Notes: generated by a model not told the origin, from the sequence alone. 64,000 nucleotides of DNA from Brevundimonas aurantiaca (GCF_014199955.1 NZ_JACHOQ010000003.1:248001-312000), one strand, 5' to 3'; shown: positions 21,278-32,460, counted from the first letter of the stretch. Numbers and translations are program-made.

Positions 21278-21619
21278 TCAATAGCGCCGTTGGCCATTGT
21301 CCCAGTAGCATTCGTCCTGGCGGTTGTCGTAGCAGTAGTAGTAGCGACCCTGGCTGTCGCGATAACGCTGCTGGTTGTTGCGGTCCGCCTGAGAGCCGCG
21401 CACCGCGCCGGCCGCACCGCCCAGGGCGCCGCCGATCAGGGCGCCGGTGGCCGCATTGCCGCCGCCGACATTGTTGCCGATGACCGCGCCCGCCACGGCG
21501 CCGAGGCCCGCGCCGATGGCGCCTTGACGCACCGTCTGGTTGGTGCCGCCGTAAGGATCGCTGGCGCAGGCCGAAGCCAGAAGACCGGCGCCGGCTATGG
21601 CGATGATGGCCTTGTTCAT
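21278..21619 (-). CDS. Glycine-zipper 2TM lipoprotein (YmgG/SlyB-like)
   Basis: Lipoprotein of 113 residues. The lipobox LLASAC gives an acylated Cys at about residue 18. A two-helix glycine-zipper follows (about 33-75: GAIGAGLGAVAGAVIG, TGALIGGALGGAAGAV), and the tail ends in RYYYCYDNRQDECYWDNGQRRY. Such proteins sit in the outer membrane and are often induced by envelope stress. The start at 21619 follows from the lipoprotein signal; a longer frame to 21694 adds an unlikely N-terminus. Function is unknown. Confidence 0.85.
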   Translation of the reverse strand: MNKAIIAIAGAGLLASACASDPYGGTNQTVRQGAIGAGLGAVAGAVIGNNVGGGNAATGALIGGALGGAAGAVRGSQADRNNQQRYRDSQGRYYYCYDNRQDECYWDNGQRRY

Positions 21620-21752
21620 GGTGAATTCCTTTATCCTGGGTTCGCCCCGAATACGAGAACGCTGGACTCCCGCACCGGTTCCCTTGTCTATCACTGTTCC
21701 GCTTAAGCGGCTAAAATCGCCGCACGGCAGTCAAGCTTATGGGGGCAGGACG

Positions 21753-22019
21753 ATGCGATTTTCCACACTCACGCGGGCTTCGACCGGCGCCGAGGGACCG
21801 ATCTGGTCGCGGCCTCGCAAACGCAAACGCAGAGTCTCGGCGGCGTCCCTGGTCAACACCCTTCTGGTTCTGCTGGCCCTGATCGGCGCCCTGACGCTGG
21901 TTCTGTCGATCAGGGCGGGTTCAGTCGAGACCGCCGGCCGGACCATGGACGGATGGATCGCGACCGCCTGGGCCCACGGGCAGGCCTTGATCGACCGAAC
22001 GCCCAGCCCCAGCCGCTGA
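21753..22019 (+). CDS. Small single-pass membrane protein
   Basis: Protein of 88 residues. A basic N-terminal region (RPRKRKRRVSAA) is followed by one transmembrane helix (about residues 33-54: LVNTLLVLLALIGALTLVL) and a short periplasmic tail, so the N-terminus should be inside. GGCAGGA lies before the ATG at normal spacing. No family is recognised. It is upstream of and parallel to the lipid kinase gene, 66 bases apart, and may share its promoter. Confidence 0.65.
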   Translation: MRFSTLTRASTGAEGPIWSRPRKRKRRVSAASLVNTLLVLLALIGALTLVLSIRAGSVETAGRTMDGWIATAWAHGQALIDRTPSPSR

Positions 22020-22085
22020 AGCGTCAAAGCGACGTCCGCACCACACTGAGGGGAACGGCTCGGCTTGGCAGGCGTTCGGCCCGAC

Positions 22086-23042
22086 ATGACCGACATCCTG
22101 AGCTCTGAGCCCGACACAGGGGCGGGCGGGCAGCGCCCGGGCGCGGGCCGCGTCCTGACGCCTCATGCGTCGCTGAAGCGGTTGGTCATTCTGGTGAATC
22201 CGCTGTCAGGCGGCGTCGGACCGCGCGCCGTCGCAGAGGTCGAGGCGATCCTGACCGACTATGAGGTGGAGAGTCAGGTCATGCTGTTGCAAGGCGGCGG
22301 CTTCGACCAGGCCATCGCCGACGCCTTCGCCGCAACGCCCGACGTCATCTTCGTTCTTGCCGGGGACGGCACGGCCCGTTCGGTGGCGGCCAAGGCCAGG
22401 CCGGACGGTCCGATGATCGCCCCCCTGCCCGGGGGCACCATGAATATGTTGCCCAAGGCGCTTTACGGCACCGGCGATTGGAAGGCGGCCTTGCGCCACG
22501 CCCTGGAGGAGGGCGAGCCCCAGACGGTGTCCGGCGGCGAGGTCGGCGGGGAATATTTCTACTGCGCGGCCATCCTGGGGTCGCCGGCCCTGTGGGCCCC
22601 GGCGCGGGAGGCGATGCGGACCGGAAAGCTGAGACTGGCCTGGGCCTATGCTCGACGGGCGCTGAAGCGAGCCTTTTCCGGCCGATTGAGGTTCAGCCTG
22701 GACGGCGGCGGCCGTCGCCGCGCCGAAGCCCTGGTGTTGATCAGTCCGATGATCTCCAAGGCGATGGTGGAGCCGACGGGGCTGGAGGCGGCGGCGCTGG
22801 ATCCGTCGGACGCCACCCAGGCCTTCCGTCTGGCGGCGACGGCCCTGTTCAGCGACTGGCGCCATGATCCCGCGGTCTCGACCCGCCCCGCCAAGCGGAT
22901 CGACGTCCGCGCCCGGTCCAAGATTCCCGCCGTGATCGACGGCGAACCCCTTCTTCTGAGCCCCGAGGCGACGGTGCGGTTCATTCCCAAGGCGTTTCGC
23001 GCCCTGGCGCCCAAACCCCCCGCCGCCGAGGACAGTCTGTAA
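22086..23042 (+). CDS. Diacylglycerol/sphingoid kinase-like lipid kinase
   Basis: Predicted ATP-dependent lipid kinase of the DAGK/YegS/LCB5 family, 318 residues. The N-terminal catalytic domain has VILVNPLSGG and the nucleotide loop LAGDGT, where the usual GGDGT begins with Ala. LPGGTMNMLPKAL stands at the position of the usual GTxN motif. A C-terminal beta-rich domain ends in the typical VIDGEPL segment. The start ATG at 22086 is preferred to an in-frame TTG at 22065. It overlaps the metallophosphoesterase gene by one base, so they form an operon. The lipid substrate is unknown. Confidence 0.85.
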   Translation: MTDILSSEPDTGAGGQRPGAGRVLTPHASLKRLVILVNPLSGGVGPRAVAEVEAILTDYEVESQVMLLQGGGFDQAIADAFAATPDVIFVLAGDGTARSVAAKARPDGPMIAPLPGGTMNMLPKALYGTGDWKAALRHALEEGEPQTVSGGEVGGEYFYCAAILGSPALWAPAREAMRTGKLRLAWAYARRALKRAFSGRLRFSLDGGGRRRAEALVLISPMISKAMVEPTGLEAAALDPSDATQAFRLAATALFSDWRHDPAVSTRPAKRIDVRARSKIPAVIDGEPLLLSPEATVRFIPKAFRALAPKPPAAEDSL

Positions 23043-23893
23043 TGGGGCGTATTCTCCAGTTTTCCGACGTTCATTTCGGATGTGAGCACAAGGGGGCGGT
23101 CGCCGCCGCCCTGGAATACGCCCACGCCACCCCCAACGACCTGGTCCTGATCACAGGCGACATCACCCAGAAGGGCTATCCCAAGGAGTTCGCGGCGGCG
23201 GGTCGCTGGATGCGCGCCATGCCCGAGCCGCGCTTCGTCATCGTCGGCAACCACGACGTCCCCTACTGGGACGCGGTCGCAAGGCTGTTCCATCCCTGGA
23301 AAGCGTTCGAGACGGCGACCGGGTTTCCCGCCCACGACGGCCAGTTCTGCAATGAGACCGTCATGGTGCGCGGCGTCGTCACCGCACGCGGCTGGCAGGC
23401 CCGGCCCAACTGGTCAAAGGGGGTCATCGATCTGGACCAGACCCGGCGCGCGGCCGAGGCCCTGCGGCAGGCGCCGATCGGGGCGCTGCGCATCCTCGCC
23501 TGTCACCATCCGCTGATCGAGATGATCGGGGCGCCGATGACCGGTGAGGTCAAGCGCGGGGACGAGGCGGCGCTGATCTTCGCCGAGGCGGGCGTGGATC
23601 TGATCATGACGGGCCATGTCCATGTGCCCTTCGCCCTGGCGATCGACCTGGCGGATCGCTGTTCCTATGCGGTGGGTTGCGGAACCTTGTCGCATCGGGA
23701 GCGGGGATCGCCGCCCGGCTTCAATCAGGTGGATTGGGACGCCAAGACCATCACGGTCACCGCCCTGGCCTGGGACGGCGCGGCCTACAGGCCGCATCAG
23801 GTGTGGAGGCTTCCGCGTCGTCAGGACACCCGCCGCGCGGCGACGGCGCCCGATCCGAACGCCCCGGGCATGCTGGAAAAGGCGGCGGTCTGA
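23042..23893 (+). CDS. Calcineurin-like metallophosphoesterase
   Basis: Metal-dependent phosphodiesterase or phosphatase of 283 residues. All five family motifs are seen: FSDVHFG (DxH) at residues 8-10, TGDIT, GNHD, the CHHP histidine and GHVHV. The order and spacing fit the IcsA/CpdA-like class, which acts on cyclic nucleotides or phospholipid-type diesters. It is translationally coupled to the lipid kinase, so a phospholipid or lipid-phosphate substrate is a reasonable guess. The C-terminal 25 residues are disordered. A strong terminator ends the operon. Confidence 0.9.
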   Translation: MGRILQFSDVHFGCEHKGAVAAALEYAHATPNDLVLITGDITQKGYPKEFAAAGRWMRAMPEPRFVIVGNHDVPYWDAVARLFHPWKAFETATGFPAHDGQFCNETVMVRGVVTARGWQARPNWSKGVIDLDQTRRAAEALRQAPIGALRILACHHPLIEMIGAPMTGEVKRGDEAALIFAEAGVDLIMTGHVHVPFALAIDLADRCSYAVGCGTLSHRERGSPPGFNQVDWDAKTITVTALAWDGAAYRPHQVWRLPRRQDTRRAATAPDPNAPGMLEKAAV

Positions 23894-23940
23894 CGCCGCC
23901 CTTCCATCTCGGCCACGGCCCATAAGGACCTCGGCATGAA

Positions 23941-23978
23941 GAAAGGGCCGGAACTCGCGTTCCGGCCCTTTCCGTTTT
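23941..23978 (+). terminator. Strong Rho-independent terminator after the kinase/phosphoesterase operon
   Basis: A 14-bp perfect stem (23941-23954 with 23959-23972, loop TCGC) is followed by CGTTTT. It begins 48 bases after the metallophosphoesterase stop, and the convergent DUF1328 gene ends just beyond it. Confidence 0.9.
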
Positions 23979-23993
23979 GAAGCTCGACGCCCT

Positions 23994-24173
23994 TTACAAT
24001 CGAGGCGCGCCGCGTCCGCGAAGTCCGCCGGCCACAAGGGCGATGACGAACAGGATGATGGCGATCACGGCGATGAATTTGGCGATCTCGAACGAGAAGT
24101 TCGCGATGCCGCCGAAGCCGAGAACGGCTGCGATCAAAGCCACGACCAGGAAGATAATTGCCCAGCGAATCAT
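23994..24173 (-). CDS. DUF1328 (YtjA-like) small membrane protein
   Basis: Membrane protein of 59 residues with two helices (about 4-21 and 33-50) joined by the short GGIANFSFEIAKF segment typical of DUF1328. It ends in a basic tail. Members are widespread, stress-induced inner-membrane miniproteins of unknown role. It lies on the same strand and 114 bases after the YqjE-like gene. It may belong to the same stress-related cluster, but the gap is large enough for its own promoter. Confidence 0.9.
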   Translation of the reverse strand: MIRWAIIFLVVALIAAVLGFGGIANFSFEIAKFIAVIAIILFVIALVAGGLRGRGAPRL

Positions 24174-24287
24174 GGGTTTAGCTCTCCTGCGTTGATGTTT
24201 CCGACGGCGGCCTCGCAGCCGTTCGTCCGTCGGTGGATCAACGTTCCCGGTCGCGGGGCGTTCCGCCCGCGACAGAGAAAGGAAAGA

Positions 24288-24698
24288 CTATCGCCGACGG
24301 CGACGGCCGTAGCCGCGATGCTCCATCTTGCGGTCGGCCACCATGCCGGCCACGATCGCGGCCAGGGCGGGATTGCGCAGCAGCAGGAAGGCGGCCCCCA
24401 GTCCGCCGACCACCCCGATGACGGGGCGCTCGCGCACCATATGCAGGATCTTGCCGGCCAGACCCTCCGGCTCCTCCTCCTCGTCCTCATCGTCCCCCCC
24501 GGCGCGCTTCAGGAAGACGAGGGCGACGATCAGGGCCGTCAAGGCGAACAGGCCGAATGTGATGGCGGCCGCGCCCAAGGGCGTGGTCATCAATTGGAGG
24601 GCGTAGAACACAGCGACGCCCAGGAAGATGACGGCCAAAAAGACGCTGGCGGCGACCACGGCGGTCGCCACGGCGCGCTTGAGGATGCCCTTGAACAT
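24288..24698 (-). CDS. YqjE/holin-superfamily-like membrane protein
   Basis: Protein of 136 residues. Two helices (about 12-34 and 40-62) are followed by an acidic linker (GGDDEDEEEEPEG), a C-terminal hydrophobic stretch (about 93-117) and a basic end (RGYGRRRRR). The layout resembles YqjE-type or phage-holin-superfamily proteins encoded with YqjD. Its start overlaps the stop of the upstream DUF883 gene by one base, so the two are translationally coupled. No enzymatic motif is present. The exact family name is inferred from layout and neighbour. Confidence 0.72.
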   Translation of the reverse strand: MFKGILKRAVATAVVAASVFLAVIFLGVAVFYALQLMTTPLGAAAITFGLFALTALIVALVFLKRAGGDDEDEEEEPEGLAGKILHMVRERPVIGVVGGLGAAFLLLRNPALAAIVAGMVADRKMEHRGYGRRRRR

Positions 24699-25042
24699 CA
24701 GCGGCGGCGACCGGCCAGCAGCATGCCCAGCACCAGACCGACGCCCAGGGCGATGGCCGTGGACTGGAGCGGACGCTCCTGCACCCGTTCGACGACATAG
24801 CGCTGGGCTTCGTCCAGGCGCTCGGCGGCGTCGTCGTAATATTCGCGGCCCCGAACGCGGGCGGCGTCGTAATAGGTGCGGGCCTGTTCGCGCACTTCCT
24901 CGCTCTTGGCGCGCAGGCGGGCCTCGGCCTCCTCGGCCTTTTCGCGCAGGCGCTGGGTTTCTTCGCGAGCGCCGGCCTTCAGATCCTCCTTCAGGGTCTT
25001 CAGATCGGCCTTGATGTCTTCTCGAGCCTTGGTGGTGGCCAT
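24698..25042 (-). CDS. DUF883 (ElaB/YqjD-like) membrane-anchored protein
   Basis: Protein of 114 residues. A long, highly charged amphipathic helix (residues 5-60, rich in Lys, Glu and Arg) is followed by RTYYDAARVRGREYYDDAAERLDEA and a C-terminal membrane anchor (about 95-112), ending GRRR. In E. coli, YqjD and ElaB tether ribosomes to the membrane in stationary phase, and the same topology is seen here. The start at 25042 was chosen because the 20 residues upstream are unlike the family. First gene of a pair with the YqjE-like protein. Confidence 0.85.
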   Translation of the reverse strand: MATTKAREDIKADLKTLKEDLKAGAREETQRLREKAEEAEARLRAKSEEVREQARTYYDAARVRGREYYDDAAERLDEAQRYVVERVQERPLQSTAIALGVGLVLGMLLAGRRR

Positions 25043-25179
25043 GATGCGCGCTCCAGTTTCAAGCTTGGCATTAGAATAGGGAACCCCGTCTGCCAACGCC
25101 ACACCCCTGTCGAGGTTCCGTCGTCGCCAATGTCGGTGAAGGCCTCGTCACCTCCGTCCCGGCGCCCTAGATTGGCGCC

Positions 25180-25833
25180 ATGACCGCCTTTCTGTTCGAG
25201 CCCCGACCCCAGCCCAGCCTGCCGATCATCGGCGATGCGCGACGGTTTCCGGTGCGGCGGATTCTGTGCGTGGGCCAGAACTACGCCGCCCATGCGCGCG
25301 AAATGGGGTCGGATCCCGAGAAGCAGACGCCCTTCTTCTTTTCGAAGCCGGCCGACGCCGTGGTGACCGACGGCGCCGACCCGGCCTACCCGTCCGCGAC
25401 GGCCCAGCTGCACTATGAGGCCGAGCTGGTGGCGGCCATCGGCGAAGGCGGGCGGATCGTCGGCTGGGCCGCCGGTTGCGATCTGACCCGACGCGATCTG
25501 CAGGCCCAGGCCAAGGCGGCTGGCCGCCCCTGGGACGCCGCCAAGGGGTTTGATCAGTCGGCGCCCTGCGGCGCCATAACCCTGGGCGCCCTGCCGAAGC
25601 CGGACGGGTCCATCGTCCTGACCGTCAATGGCGAAACCCGCCAATCCAGCGTCCTCAGCGACATGATCCTGAACCCGGACCAGATCGTCGCGGCGGCGGG
25701 CGGGCTCTGGACGCTTCAGCCGGGCGACCTGATCTTCACCGGAACCCCGTCCGGCGTCGGGCCGGTCGTGCGCGGCGACAAGGTGGCGGTCGCCATCGAG
25801 GGTCTGGCGCCCCTGAGCTTCGAGATCGTCTGA
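25180..25833 (+). CDS. Fumarylacetoacetate hydrolase family protein (fumarylpyruvate hydrolase-like)
   Basis: Enzyme of 217 residues that hydrolyses an acylpyruvate-type C-C bond. FAH-fold motifs are visible: ILCVGQNYAAHAREM, FFFSKPADAV, the metal-binding HYEAELV, GCDLTRRDLQ, KGFDQSAPCG and FTGTPSGVGPV. The short length and NYAAHA motif fit fumarylpyruvate hydrolase (NagK) or acylpyruvase YcgM, rather than the 420-residue eukaryotic-type FahA. It overlaps the isomerase gene by one base, supporting a two-step pathway in gentisate-type or tyrosine ring-cleavage product breakdown. Confidence 0.9.
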   Translation: MTAFLFEPRPQPSLPIIGDARRFPVRRILCVGQNYAAHAREMGSDPEKQTPFFFSKPADAVVTDGADPAYPSATAQLHYEAELVAAIGEGGRIVGWAAGCDLTRRDLQAQAKAAGRPWDAAKGFDQSAPCGAITLGALPKPDGSIVLTVNGETRQSSVLSDMILNPDQIVAAAGGLWTLQPGDLIFTGTPSGVGPVVRGDKVAVAIEGLAPLSFEIV

Positions 25834-26468
25834 TGATCCTGCACGGCTATTGGCGGTCCGGCGCCAGCTACCGGGTCCGCATCGGCCTGGGGCTGAAAGG
25901 ATTGGCTTATCAGACTGCGGCCCTTGATCTGCGCAAGGGCGAACAGAAGGCCCCCGCCTTTCTGGCGATCAATCCCCAGGGCATGACCCCCGCCTTGCAG
26001 CAGGGGGAGACGGTCCTGACCCAAAGCCCGGCGATCCTGGAATGGCTGGAGGAGACCCATCCCGAGCCGCCCCTGCTGCCGAAGGACGCCCAGGACCGCG
26101 CCCAGGTCCGGGCCATGGCGGCCCTGATCGGCTGCGACATCCATCCGCTGAACAATCTTCGCGTCCTGACCGCCCTGCGTCAGGAGTTCGGCGCCGATCA
26201 GGCGACGGTCGACGCCTGGGCGGGGCGCTGGATTACGCCGGGCTTCGACGCCCTGGAGGTCCTGGTCGCGCGCCACGGTGCGGGTTGGAGTTTCGGCGAT
26301 CGTCCCGGACTGGCGGACTGCTATCTGATTCCACAGCTCTATTCGGCGCGGCGGTTCAATCTGGCCCTGACGCCCTGGCCGCGCCTTCTGGCGGTCGAGG
26401 CCGCCGCCCAGGCCCATCCGGCCTTTCAGGCGGCCCACCCGGACCGGCAGCCCGACGCCGACGGCTGA
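25833..26468 (+). CDS. maiA: Maleylacetoacetate / maleylpyruvate isomerase (zeta-class GST)
   Basis: Glutathione-dependent cis-trans isomerase of 211 residues. The N-terminal thioredoxin-like domain carries the zeta-class active-site stretch WRSGASYRVRIGLGLKG (Ser/Ser near residues 9-12), the cis-Pro region NPQGMTPAL, and TQSPAILEWLEE for the glutathione carboxylate. The C-terminal helical domain has the CDIHPLNNLRVL motif and ends PAFQAAHPDRQPD, as in MaiA. With the hydrolase just upstream it converts maleyl- to fumaryl-pyruvate or -acetoacetate. The dioxygenase that would feed it is not in the window. Confidence 0.92.
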   Translation: MILHGYWRSGASYRVRIGLGLKGLAYQTAALDLRKGEQKAPAFLAINPQGMTPALQQGETVLTQSPAILEWLEETHPEPPLLPKDAQDRAQVRAMAALIGCDIHPLNNLRVLTALRQEFGADQATVDAWAGRWITPGFDALEVLVARHGAGWSFGDRPGLADCYLIPQLYSARRFNLALTPWPRLLAVEAAAQAHPAFQAAHPDRQPDADG

Positions 26469-26558
26469 GCGCGCCCGACCCATATCGGCGGTCGATGAGT
26501 AAGACTCGCGTAAGGTCTTGATCAACCTCCCTTAAGCTTTGGGGGGCATGATCGGGGG

Positions 26559-27479
26559 GTGACGCAGTCCCCACCCTCTCCCTCGGCGCCGTCGCCGGTC
26601 GATCGCCTGGCCTTGGCCGTGGTGACCGAGCCCGAGCGCGCCGCCAAGCCCCTCATGGCCGCCCCGTCGGGCGCCCGCGAGGACGCGATGCGTTTCCTGT
26701 TGCAGACGGGAGCGGACGCGGGGGTCAAGGTGATCGCGACCAAGCCGACGGGCGACGGCGAACGGCTGTTGGGCCAGGCCTGGCCCTTCCCCTCCCCCTT
26801 CCGCGTCACGGTTCGCACCGTCGGCCTGGGCGAAGGACTGGATCGGGTTGAGGCGCGGGCGCGCCGCTCCTTGGAACGTCTGGGCCTGCCGCGGGGCGAG
26901 GCCCTGCTGGTCAACAATCCCGCCGACCTGGCCGGCGCCGAGGGGCGGGCCCTTTGGGACCGGCTGCAGGCCTTGAAGGCCCGCGGCCTGTTTCGCAGCA
27001 TCGGCTTCTGCGCCACGGTCGAGGACGGACCGGTCCTGCTGGCGCGACGCCTGGAGGCCGATGTGGTTCAGGTCGCCTGCAATCTTCTGGATCAGCGCGC
27101 GGCGGCCGAGGGAATTCTGGATGAGATCAAGGCCCTGGGGGCCCAGGTCCACCTGTCTTCGGTCTTCGCCGGCGGCCTGTTGTTCGCCCCCGGCGACGAT
27201 CTTCCGGCCCATTTGACCGGCTATGATCAGGCCCTGTCGCGCATCCGACGGCGCCTGGCGGAACGGCGCTGCGATCCGATGCAGGCCGCCCTGGCCTACG
27301 CCTTTTCTCTGGAGGCGGTGGACCGGGTGGTGGCCAGCGTGGCCTCCGCCGCCGAGCTGCGCGCCATATTGGCGGCCGCCCATGCGCCCGGTCCCGACCT
27401 GGACTGGTCGGAACTGGCGCTGGAGGCGCCGGCGGCCTTCGCCGCCGACGCCCGCAACCTGATCAGTAGCGCAGCCTGA
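26559..27479 (+). CDS. Aldo/keto reductase-like protein lacking the catalytic tetrad
   Basis: Protein of 306 residues with an aldo/keto-reductase TIM-barrel pattern (ARRSLERLGL, ALKARGLFRSIGFCA, DVVQVACNLLDQR, DPMQAALAYAF, VASVASAAELRAIL). The usual Asp and Tyr of DTAxxYG fall at Ala60 and Thr64 (VIATKPTGDGERLLG), the Lys is Arg86 (VTVRT) and the His is Asn119-120 (LLVNN). It probably cannot reduce carbonyls and may have another role. A GTG start is used. The 3' end overlaps the convergent TonB receptor gene by 17 bases. Confidence 0.75.
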   Translation: MTQSPPSPSAPSPVDRLALAVVTEPERAAKPLMAAPSGAREDAMRFLLQTGADAGVKVIATKPTGDGERLLGQAWPFPSPFRVTVRTVGLGEGLDRVEARARRSLERLGLPRGEALLVNNPADLAGAEGRALWDRLQALKARGLFRSIGFCATVEDGPVLLARRLEADVVQVACNLLDQRAAAEGILDEIKALGAQVHLSSVFAGGLLFAPGDDLPAHLTGYDQALSRIRRRLAERRCDPMQAALAYAFSLEAVDRVVASVASAAELRAILAAAHAPGPDLDWSELALEAPAAFAADARNLISSAA

Positions 27480-29286
27480 CCCCGACATAGGCCGACCGGC
27501 CGGGCTCTCCATAGCCGAACACCTGCTGATAGTGTTCGTCGCCCAGGTTCTCGATCCGCGCCGTCAGGGCGACCTTGTCCGTCAAGGCGTAGGCCGCGTT
27601 CAGATTGGCCGTGACGAAACCCTTGCGGACCACGGTCGAGAAGCCGCCGGAATCGTCCTGCTCGCCTTCCGCCCGCACGGTCAGGGCGCCCGACAGTCGA
27701 TCCCCCGTCCAGCCCAGGGTCGCCGAACCGGCGTGTTCGGGCACGCGGAGCAGCCGGGCGCCCGTGGTGCGGTCCGCAGCGTCGGTCCAGGCGTAGGCCA
27801 AGGTCAGGTCGAAACCGGCGCCGAGGCGCGCGCGGCCTTCCAGCTCGAGCCCGTCCGACCGCGTCTTGGCGACGTTGACGTAGCGGCCGGCGGAATAGGT
27901 GATTTGGTCCTCGACGTTCAGCCGATACAGGGTCGCGCGTCCCTCGAACCGACCGCCGGCGGAGGCCCAGCCCAGGGCGATCTCGACGCTGTCGGCCGTC
28001 TCCGGCTTCAGCGCGGGCCACGGCTGGGGCGCGAAACAATAGTCGCACACCGCCTGGCTGACGGTCGGGGCCTTGAAGCCTGTGCCATAGGCGCCCGACA
28101 GGATGAAGCCGCCGGCCAGATCATAGGCCGCCGAAATCCGCCCCGTGGTCTTTGAGCCGAAATCGTCCGTGTCGTCGTACCGCAATCCGCCGCTCAGGTT
28201 CAGCGGGCCGGCGTCATACCGGGCCACGCCGAACACCGAGGTTATCGACAGGTCGCGCGACAGACCTGACGACAGGGCCGCCGAGGCCTCGTTGCGTTCG
28301 ACGCCGAAGGCGTAGTCCACGCCTTGCGCCTGACCGTCCGCCTGCCAGCGGTAGGCCTGACGGTCGCCGCTGAAGGTCGAGCCGAAGCCGTCGCTGTAGG
28401 AGGTGCGCTCCAGATCGGACGCCGAGATGCTGAACTGATGATCAAGACCGAAAGCCTGGGCCGTCACCCGACCGAAGCCCGACCACTGTTCGCTGTCCTG
28501 GGCGTCGCCGGTGTCGGCCAGCACATAGTCAGGCGCGGGGAAGCCGTCGATGTCGGCGTGGCTGTCGTTCCAGCGCGCCGCGCCTTCGACCTTGACCGCG
28601 TCGGACAGGACATAGCGGCCCTTGGCGCCCAGGGTCGTGCTGCGAAAGCCGTCGGTCTCGGGATTGCCGTCCGCCTTGTCCGCCGCCGAAATCCCGTCGG
28701 TCTGGAAGCGCGAGACATAGGCGCTGAAGGCGTAGGTCTCATTGGCGACGCCGGCCGACAGACGACCGCGCGCCGTGTCGAAGCTGCCCGCCTCGGCCTC
28801 GGCGCGAACGCCGTCGATGTCGCGCGTGGTGAAGGAAATCACCCCGCCGATGGCGTCCGATCCCCACAGGGACGACTGCGGACCGCTGAGCACCTCGATC
28901 CGGTCGATGTCGGCCAGTTCGAAGCTGGAGAAGTCATAGGCGCCGTTCGGTTCGGCCGCATCATTGACCGGCGCGCCGTCCACCAGCACCAGGGTCTTGC
29001 CCGGCGTCGCGCCGCGCATGCGGACCTGGGCGATCCCGCCGAAAGCCCCCGTTCGCGTCACCGACAGGCCGGGCACGTCGGACAGGATGTCGGCGGCGAA
29101 GACGGCGCCGCGTTGCTCAATGATCCTGGAATCGATGACCCGGGCGCCGGGCGTCTCGGCGACGATGGCGGGAAGGCGGGTGGCGGTGACCACGACCTCG
29201 TCCAGCTGGGTCGCCTCATCGGCGAAAGCGGGTGCGGCGATGACGGCGGCCATGGCCGCCGTCGATGAAAGAATGGAGCGCTTCAT
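27463..29286 (-). CDS. btuB: TonB-dependent vitamin B12 receptor (BtuB-like)
   Basis: Outer-membrane receptor of 607 residues. It has a signal peptide (about 1-21), a TonB box region DEVVVTATR, a plug domain (PGARVIDSRIIEQRG to AIGGVISFTTR) and a 22-strand barrel ending in an aromatic-type C-terminus (AYVGVRLRY). It imports cobalamin or related corrinoids using TonB energy. The length fits BtuB (about 600). The decisive evidence is the cobalamin riboswitch in its leader. A longer frame extends into that riboswitch; the start at MKRSIL gives a proper signal peptide. The BtuCDF transporter is not present here. Confidence 0.93.
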   Translation of the reverse strand: MKRSILSSTAAMAAVIAAPAFADEATQLDEVVVTATRLPAIVAETPGARVIDSRIIEQRGAVFAADILSDVPGLSVTRTGAFGGIAQVRMRGATPGKTLVLVDGAPVNDAAEPNGAYDFSSFELADIDRIEVLSGPQSSLWGSDAIGGVISFTTRDIDGVRAEAEAGSFDTARGRLSAGVANETYAFSAYVSRFQTDGISAADKADGNPETDGFRSTTLGAKGRYVLSDAVKVEGAARWNDSHADIDGFPAPDYVLADTGDAQDSEQWSGFGRVTAQAFGLDHQFSISASDLERTSYSDGFGSTFSGDRQAYRWQADGQAQGVDYAFGVERNEASAALSSGLSRDLSITSVFGVARYDAGPLNLSGGLRYDDTDDFGSKTTGRISAAYDLAGGFILSGAYGTGFKAPTVSQAVCDYCFAPQPWPALKPETADSVEIALGWASAGGRFEGRATLYRLNVEDQITYSAGRYVNVAKTRSDGLELEGRARLGAGFDLTLAYAWTDAADRTTGARLLRVPEHAGSATLGWTGDRLSGALTVRAEGEQDDSGGFSTVVRKGFVTANLNAAYALTDKVALTARIENLGDEHYQQVFGYGEPGRSAYVGVRLRY

Positions 29287-29446
29287 TGTGAGCGATGTCC
29301 CCGTATCGGCCCGGCGAATGCGCGCGCAGGGTCGTGACCAGCGAGCCGATCCGCCCGGCCGCGAGGCCGGGACGACGCAAGATCGGGTCGCTTCCACGGA
29401 GAAACCGCGCCTCTGTCTGGTCCCGGACAGGAGCGAGCGACGTCGG

Positions 29447-29632
29447 CGGCCAGGTCTCCTGGCTTGCGGGTCATAAACCGCCGTCCTCGCCTTCCCAGTC
29501 ACCCAGTGGCGCCGAGGTCTAGACCCCGGACGGACGACGCTCTCGCCGCCTACAGTTGCGGGCACAGCCACGGTGTCTCACCGTGTTCCCTTAACCGCCT
29601 GATCCGGCCTATCGCAGGGGCGACAAGCCTGT
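29447..29632 (-). promoter_or_regulatory. Cobalamin (AdoCbl) riboswitch
   Basis: On the minus strand the leader shows, in order, GGGAACACGGTG, CCGTGGCTGTGCCCGCAACTG (29551-29573), CCACTGGGTGACTGGGAAGG (29489-29508) and the B12 box AAGCCAGGAGACCTGG (29451-29466). These are the conserved core elements of cobalamin riboswitches. It lies about 160 bases before the BtuB-like start. When B12 is bound, expression should stop. The 5' boundary is approximate. Confidence 0.95.
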
Positions 29633-29689
29633 GCAAGAGCCGGTCAACGGGCTTGAGCGCCAGGACGCGATCCGTCACCCTGTCGCAAC

Positions 29690-32374
<2,685 letters not shown>

Positions 32375-32460
32375 GAAGATCGGCCCTTGCCAGGGATAGA
32401 AATCTAGACCCTGTTCGGTAACAGTCGTGGTCCGCCAGACCGAATCGCTGAGGATCGGCC

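Noticed and set aside
18559-21483. A 974-codon frame opposite the DsbD-like and OmpA genes
   Set aside because: Low-complexity Gln/Gly/Arg/Ala translation with no domain. The minus-strand genes have complete motifs and signal peptides.
26496-26522. Tiny ORF of eight codons before the aldo/keto reductase-like gene
   Set aside because: Too short, poor ribosome site, and it overlaps a small hairpin; no evidence of a leader peptide.
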